This document shows positions 6,149-9,459 of a stretch of 9,459 nucleotides of DNA, piece after piece (the first letter of the stretch is position 1; each line of letters opens with the position of its first letter). A model generated the notes under the pieces. The model was given only the letters and a program-made list of their open reading frames with translations, was not told the DNA's origin and made no database searches. Made by a program: the position numbers and the translations under genes. This DNA is from Nitrospiraceae bacterium (lineage in GTDB: Bacteria > Nitrospirota > Nitrospiria > Nitrospirales > UBA8639): the NCBI GenBank assembly GCA_003523945.1, contig DOFS01000155.1, positions 1 to 9,459 on the forward strand. Reading direction: 5' to 3'.

Positions 6149-6224
6149 GGCGGTGTAGCTCAGGTGGTAGAGCAGCGGACTCATAAGCCGCGGGCCGGGG
6201 GTTCAAATCCCTCCACCGCCACCA
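6149..6224 (+). tRNA. tRNA with CAU anticodon, elongator tRNA-Met (tRNA-Ile2 not excluded)
   Basis: It is 76 bases with encoded CCA (6222-6224). Acceptor stem GGCGGTG (6149-6155) pairs with CACCGCC (6214-6220), discriminator A6221. D stem GCTC/GAGC (6158-6161, 6170-6173). Anticodon loop CTCATAA (6180-6186) with anticodon CAT at 6182-6184. Variable loop 6192-6196. T stem 6197-6201/6209-6213 with loop TTCAAAT. The paired first base (G1-C72) rules out the initiator tRNA. A CAU anticodon is shared by elongator Met and by Ile2, whose C34 is changed to lysidine, and eye inspection cannot separate them. The last anticodon-stem pair (A6179 with G6187) is a mismatch. It stands alone, between the divergent EAL-HDOD gene and the sensor gene on the other strand. 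Confidence 0.93.
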
Positions 6225-6331
6225 ACCTCATTCCCCCTCTCCGCCTCACGATTCTCAGCGTACATCCCAATTACGGCCCGCAGGCATCGAACATTCAAGA
6301 CGAGAACTAGCCTCTGAGCTGAATGGACGGA

Positions 6332-6350
6332 CTCGGGTCTTCGACCTGAG
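6332..6350. terminator. Hairpin in the gap after the tRNA, possible terminator
   Basis: CTCGGGTC (6332-6339), loop TTC, GACCTGAG (6343-6350): 8 pairs including one G-T. On the plus strand it is followed by CAATTATTTG, a poor U-tract. It lies 107 bases after the tRNA and about 50 bases past the end of the minus-strand sensor gene, so it could serve either. No gene is supported between 6225 and 6402. Confidence 0.27.
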
Positions 6351-6402
6351 CAATTATTTGCGTGGTAAGCTTCCATAGTCTTAAGAGGCATGGAACACAG
6401 AA

Positions 6403-7386
6403 TCAGCCGACCTGAACGTTCTGGGTCGAGTTTGATGAAGAATGTACAGTTGAGGCTGAATGACTCCCATCCGACGGCACTTCATTCAATGGGACTTCAA
6501 TGAATACCGAAGTCCCCTTAGACGGTTGACTGTGAATTTTTAGACGAGCCCCGATCTTTTTTGCCCGATTAACCATATTTCCTAACCCCTGCCCTTGAGC
6601 CCGAACCAGATCGACTTCAAACCCCTTCCCATTATCTGAGACCACGATAACCGTGTCTGTGGCGGTCATCTTCGCAAATACCTTCCCTTTCTTAGCATGC
6701 GAAAATTTGACGCTGTTTCGAACAGCCTCCCGCACAATATGTAGCAACTCTGTCCCTTGCTCACGTGACAGATGATTCTCATAGGATGAATCTACATGGA
6801 CCGTTATCGGAAATGAGGCTTCCCGGCTCAAATCCTCTACAAGCGTCTTAAGTGCCACCTCGAATCTGTTTCCGAGCAGCACCCCGGCTTTGAGATCAGC
6901 CAAAAACACCTGGTGCGTCTCTGACATTTCGGCCACTTGTTCGATTATAGAAGCGGTGGGACGTCCCACCTCCATGGCAATTTGAATGGTTTGCCACGCG
7001 CGGGCTATTCGTTCATGAAAATTCAAAATCATGACATTTCGTTCTTCAATGACGTCTAATAATTCCTTATTGCGTTGAAAAAGATACAGAAAAGGCGACA
7101 ACTGCATGATTCCGCCCAAAAGCAATCCCGCAACAGCACAACCAAGCCCCGTACTCACCAAATTTAATAGAGGAGGATTGTGTTCAAGAAATTGAATAGA
7201 CACTCCGTAGGTTTTTTGTATGGCCAGGAGTCCAACTGCCGCACTTAAAAGATTCCACACCAACGGTTTTTCGGTAAAACGTACCCTACGAAGCAGCAAA
7301 AAGACCGTCAACCAATGCATCAGGCAGGTTGCAAGTAATACCCAAAACAAAAAAATTTGAGCATCCATACTGATTAATGCGTCCAT
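6403..7386 (-). CDS. Membrane sensor protein, NarL-family histidine kinase-like, lacking the phosphoacceptor histidine
   Basis: It encodes 327 aa. Hydrophobic segments at about 11-32, 44-58 and 72-95 make a small membrane sensor region, then a helical linker (104-122). The DHp segment aligns with the HisKA_3 motif RIARELHD, but residues 126-133 read RIARAWQT, so the phosphoacceptor His is Gln132. The HATPase domain is intact: N-box Asn224 (REAVRNS), G1 box Asp251-x-Gly253-x-Gly255 (SDNGKGF) and G2 box GQGLGNM (265-271), ending with a KGTSVFIEVP strand (290-299). A Ser/Asn-rich tail follows. ATP binding is therefore likely, but autophosphorylation by the usual route is not. It may regulate another kinase by heterodimerising, act as an ATP-dependent sensor, or be decaying. 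No response regulator gene is in view. The ATG at 7386 has no spaced Shine-Dalgarno sequence but follows the stop of a 42-aa frame by 3 bases; ATG 7368 is the alternative. Confidence 0.88.
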   Translation of the reverse strand: MDALISMDAQIFLFWVLLATCLMHWLTVFLLLRRVRFTEKPLVWNLLSAAVGLLAIQKTYGVSIQFLEHNPPLLNLVSTGLGCAVAGLLLGGIMQLSPFLYLFQRNKELLDVIEERNVMILNFHERIARAWQTIQIAMEVGRPTASIIEQVAEMSETHQVFLADLKAGVLLGNRFEVALKTLVEDLSREASFPITVHVDSSYENHLSREQGTELLHIVREAVRNSVKFSHAKKGKVFAKMTATDTVIVVSDNGKGFEVDLVRAQGQGLGNMVNRAKKIGARLKIHSQPSKGTSVFIEVPLNEVPSDGSHSASTVHSSSNSTQNVQVG

Positions 7387-7389
7387 CCC

Positions 7390-7518
7390 TTATGCTGCCT
7401 GGGCAAATTTCCCTTCCCTGAGGGGCATTACAATCTCTACTGTGTCCTGTGATCCCCAAAATTTTCCGTTCTGGCAAGAACGGTTGGCGCCAGCCAGCAG
7501 AACAATTGCCGGATCCAT
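7390..7518 (-). CDS. Candidate small ORF (42 aa) just upstream of the sensor gene
   Basis: This minus-strand frame starts at ATG 7518 with GAGG (7530-7527) 8 bases upstream. It encodes 42 aa beginning MDPAIVLLAGAN and ending REGKFAQAA. Its stop TAA (7392-7390) is followed by GGG and the ATG of the sensor gene, so ribosomes could pass directly to the next start. That would explain why the sensor gene lacks its own spaced ribosome binding site. I recognise no family. A competing 28-aa frame starts at ATG 7525 (MKWIRQLFCWLAPTVLA, signal-like), so which of them is translated is open. Confidence 0.35.
   Translation of the reverse strand: MDPAIVLLAGANRSCQNGKFWGSQDTVEIVMPLREGKFAQAA
7466..7483. other. 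Perfect hairpin inside the leader of the sensor gene
   Basis: CCGTTCT (7466-7472), loop GGCA, AGAACGG (7477-7483): a 7-bp perfect stem within the 42-aa candidate frame. On the minus-strand transcript it is followed by AAAATTTTGGGG rather than a U-tract, so it is not a classical terminator. An adjacent TGGCGCCA palindrome (7485-7492) adds structure. Confidence 0.35.
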
Positions 7519-7551
7519 TTCATATGCCTCGCCCCTCTTTTCGGAAACCTC

Positions 7552-7626
7552 CTAAGCCATCTTAAGAAATTGAAACTGATTTACCGGTATTTTTTGCTTT
7601 CCATTTTGATGGTTTTCTCGGGCCAT
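7552..7626 (-). CDS. Candidate very short ORF (24 aa), low confidence
   Basis: ATG at 7626 is preceded by GAAGAGG with a 5-base gap and encodes 24 polar residues (MARENHQNGKQKIP to QFLKMA) ending in TAG, with AGGAGG right after the stop codon. The same frame is open upstream and could start at ATG 7797 (81 aa) without a good ribosome binding site, but that would overlap the secreted-protein gene on the other strand. It could be the first member of a leader series before the sensor gene, or chance. Confidence 0.2.
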   Translation of the reverse strand: MARENHQNGKQKIPVNQFQFLKMA

Positions 7627-7744
7627 ACTGACCTCTTCAAAGCCAAGCGCCCCGACATTTCGTCGATTCCATTCACCTCCCTTTGAGGTATTTACCAGTA
7701 GTGGCACGTCAGACACACTCCCCCCAATATTGGGATGAATTGAT

Positions 7745-8059
7745 ATGCGGACTGCCGTTATTTTTTTGTTGAGCCTTCTTTTCTGGTCAGTGACCATCTC
7801 GATTGAGTATGGAAATAGGCATTCCAGCACCACATTCGCCGCTCGAACCTGCCCGGAAGACGTCAATGGAGAAATTCTCCTGGACTTTTTACACACCGGT
7901 AGGATCAACGGAATTAGGGATAATGGCCACATGCTTATTGTTGGCCTCCCCTCCGATCGGGAGACCCTTCCCTCAGACATGCAACAAAAGACCTATGAAG
8001 CGATTGCCTGCTATGCCAAAGCGCAGCAGCGCTCATTGCAGATTATTGAAACCCCATAA
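7745..8059 (+). CDS. Small secreted protein of unknown function (104 aa)
   Basis: I do not recognise this gene. The first 20 residues (MRTAVIFLLSLLFWSVTISI) form a typical signal peptide or N-terminal anchor with a short basic start and a hydrophobic core. The mature part of about 80 residues has two cysteines (Cys36 and Cys89) that could form a disulfide in the periplasm. It ends in QQRSLQIIETP. GGGA (7732-7735) lies 9 bases before the ATG, a modest ribosome binding site, and overlaps a perfect CCCAATATTGGG palindrome (7723-7734). The gene is divergent from the sensor gene and convergent with the methyltransferase gene, 32 bases apart. A longer minus-strand frame (7552-7980) covers part of it, but I prefer this strand because of the signal peptide and the more natural residue pattern. 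Confidence 0.62.
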   Translation: MRTAVIFLLSLLFWSVTISIEYGNRHSSTTFAARTCPEDVNGEILLDFLHTGRINGIRDNGHMLIVGLPSDRETLPSDMQQKTYEAIACYAKAQQRSLQIIETP

Positions 8060-8091
8060 GGAATCCGACCAGCAATTCCGGGGAAAGATAC

Positions 8092-9459
8092 TCAGGCGGA
8101 GGGGTTCTTAGGATGCGGCAAGGACTCGTGATAATAATTTTTCAAAATCTGAGCCCGTTCATCATCTATAAGGACGAGCTGTCGTTGATCGAAGGTATTG
8201 GCACAATACAGATACGTCAGATTGATTGTAGTCCCTAACTCGAAATGCATCTCTCTTCCCTCTCCATCTTGCACCGTCGATTCCTCTTGAATGTGTTTGG
8301 AGGGAAGAGTCTCGTAGATGATTTGAGCAGAGGCATGGTGATTTTCATAACACGGCACCGATTCATCTTGACCGTCAGGCGGCATGCTTCCCCAAAAATC
8401 CTGAACTAATTGTTCGAAATCAGACTCGGCTATGTGGGTAACGGTTTCAACCAATTGATGCAGAAGGTTCCGGTCCGCATGTCCCCCAATCACCAGTCCG
8501 GTCATCCCAGAGGAATGCTGACACAAACCCCAGGCCAAGGCCTCTTTCCATAGTCCGAAGCGAAACATCCAGGTTCCCATTCTAGGGTGAATGCCAGAAA
8601 CGGTCTCACTCACCTGATCTGCAGCCAACACCCGCCCCATACGCTCGGCAGCTATCCCGATACACCGATAGAGGGTTTCGCCTGACGCCCGATAGGGCTC
8701 CTCATTCCATACAAAGCTCCCCACACCATGAGAGAGTCGAGCAACCTCATACAGGGGTCCATCGACCAGCTCTTCATCCACCGACCGATACCGGCAGAAA
8801 ACCGGGGCAGATACAGGAAACAAGCCTCTGGCGGCTAACGCTCGTTGAAAAAAAATACGTCGGCCAAGATTCCATGTTTTCTCAAAGAAAATCATCCGCC
8901 CTATCGGTCCTAATACCGACAATAAGGGACCCAAACGATCCTGCAAGCCCGTCAGAACTTCCAGATGCTTCTGTCGTTGAATGTCGCCGGCTCGATGAAA
9001 GGTTTTCCAGCTTTGGCTAGGTAGCCCTGGCTCCCGTTCCGCCTGAAGCAAGGCGTGGGTGGCCAGAATAAGATCGTAGGTTCCCGAAATCTGATTTGGT
9101 GGCACCTGAGACACCTCGAAATGAACATTCGTGATTCCTCGTTTTTCTGCCTCCATACAAGCCATTTCAATCGATTTGGACGATCGATCGATTCCAACAA
9201 ATTCAACACCAGGATGCTGTTGGGCAAAAAATACGGTCAGAATTCCAACCCCACAACCAAAGTCCAAAACCCGGTGAGCCGGTGCAATCCGGCTGCACAC
9301 AGACGCTCCAACCGTCAGGAAATAATCAAACCGTTGGGAATACAAAACCGGGGTGAAGTCCGGACGCGCCAACACATCATAAAACTGAATGTCGCCATCT
9401 ATATGTTCACCACCATAGCGATGCTCGATCAATCGTTGAACATCGCGCAATTCCTCCTC
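8092..9459 (-). CDS. SAM-dependent class I methyltransferase with long unknown C-terminal region (5' end cut by window)
   Basis: The frame is open to the window edge. A TTG at 9450 could start it, but GAGGAGG lies only 2 bases before it and reads in frame as Glu residues of the same helix, so the true start is probably outside. Numbering from the TTG (452 aa), the Rossmann methyltransferase core covers about 40-135: motif I VLDFGCGVG (61-69) binds SAM, Asp88 in FVGIDRS (84-90) should contact the ribose hydroxyls, and YDLILATHALL (125-135) is motif IV. The substrate cannot be told. About 300 further residues contain no motif I know; they include FRFGLWKEALAWGL and a conserved-looking end, INLTYLYCANTFDQRQLVLID. 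The total length is well above the 200-300 aa of simple methyltransferases, so this is a two-part protein whose second half may choose the substrate. It is read toward, and ends 32 bases from, the small secreted-protein gene. Confidence 0.87.
   Translation of the reverse strand, partial: EEELRDVQRLIEHRYGGEHIDGDIQFYDVLARPDFTPVLYSQRFDYFLTVGASVCSRIAPAHRVLDFGCGVGILTVFFAQQHPGVEFVGIDRSSKSIEMACMEAEKRGITNVHFEVSQVPPNQISGTYDLILATHALLQAEREPGLPSQSWKTFHRAGDIQRQKHLEVLTGLQDRLGPLLSVLGPIGRMIFFEKTWNLGRRIFFQRALAARGLFPVSAPVFCRYRSVDEELVDGPLYEVARLSHGVGSFVWNEEPYRASGETLYRCIGIAAERMGRVLAADQVSETVSGIHPRMGTWMFRFGLWKEALAWGLCQHSSGMTGLVIGGHADRNLLHQLVETVTHIAESDFEQLVQDFWGSMPPDGQDESVPCYENHHASAQIIYETLPSKHIQEESTVQDGEGREMHFELGTTINLTYLYCANTFDQRQLVLIDDERAQILKNYYHESLPHPKNPSA

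Noticed and set aside
6149..6224. tRNA 3' end as an integration site
   Set aside because: I saw no second copy of the tRNA 3' end in the window and no integrase or phage gene.
6203..6391. 62-aa minus-strand frame
   Set aside because: It overlaps the tRNA gene and ends in a low-complexity glycine run; no ribosome binding site or protein-like pattern.
1..9459. CRISPR array, insertion sequence or toxin-antitoxin pair
   Set aside because: No spaced direct repeats, terminal inverted repeats, transposase motifs or recognisable toxin fold; the 73-aa/389-aa pair lacks the small-toxin size pattern.

Overview
The window looks like chromosomal DNA of a Nitrospirota bacterium, probably a Nitrospira of moderate GC (about half by eye, which would fit marine lineages better than the GC-rich freshwater ones). 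This is an impression from the chlorite-dismutase-family protein and the general look of the proteins. No rRNA or other marker gene is present to prove it. Gene density is high, strands switch often, and I see no IS element, transposase, integrase, phage gene or CRISPR array.

Layout. Minus strand, 1-2024: a likely three-gene operon read leftward, made of a candidate very small ORF (1926-2012), a membrane-anchored protein of unknown function (1273-1929) and cinA (1216 leftwards, cut by the window edge just before its natural end). Plus strand, 2118-4668: a chlorite-dismutase-superfamily gene of the coproheme decarboxylase (ChdC/HemQ) type, about 400 bases without an intact gene (a GC-rich hairpin and a broken coding-like frame on the minus strand), then a strong promoter candidate driving two genes I do not recognise (73 and 389 aa). 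Minus strand, 4703-5944: an EAL-HDOD signalling protein converging on them. Plus strand, 6149-6224: a CAU-anticodon tRNA with encoded CCA. Minus strand, 6403-7626: a membrane sensor protein with an intact HATPase domain but no phosphoacceptor histidine, preceded by two candidate leader-sized ORFs. Plus strand, 7745-8059: a small secreted protein. Minus strand, 8092-9459: a SAM-dependent methyltransferase with a long unknown C-terminal part, cut at its 5' end by the window.

Functions that can be stated with confidence are heme maturation or heme binding (ChdC-like), NMN recycling or ADP-ribose hydrolysis (CinA), elongator tRNA supply, and two signalling proteins with eroded active sites (EAL and histidine kinase). 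No pathway links the blocks. They look like independent short operons.

The most interesting items are regulatory or small-scale. There is a perfect AT-only palindrome at the expected transcription start of the ChdC-like gene. Small ORFs sit directly in front of two longer genes with overlap or 3-base spacing. The histidine kinase lacks its histidine. Three promoter candidates share an 18-base spacer and a TG-extended -10 box. I found no convincing large new system; the uncharacterised 73 aa/389 aa gene pair is the best candidate for an undescribed function.
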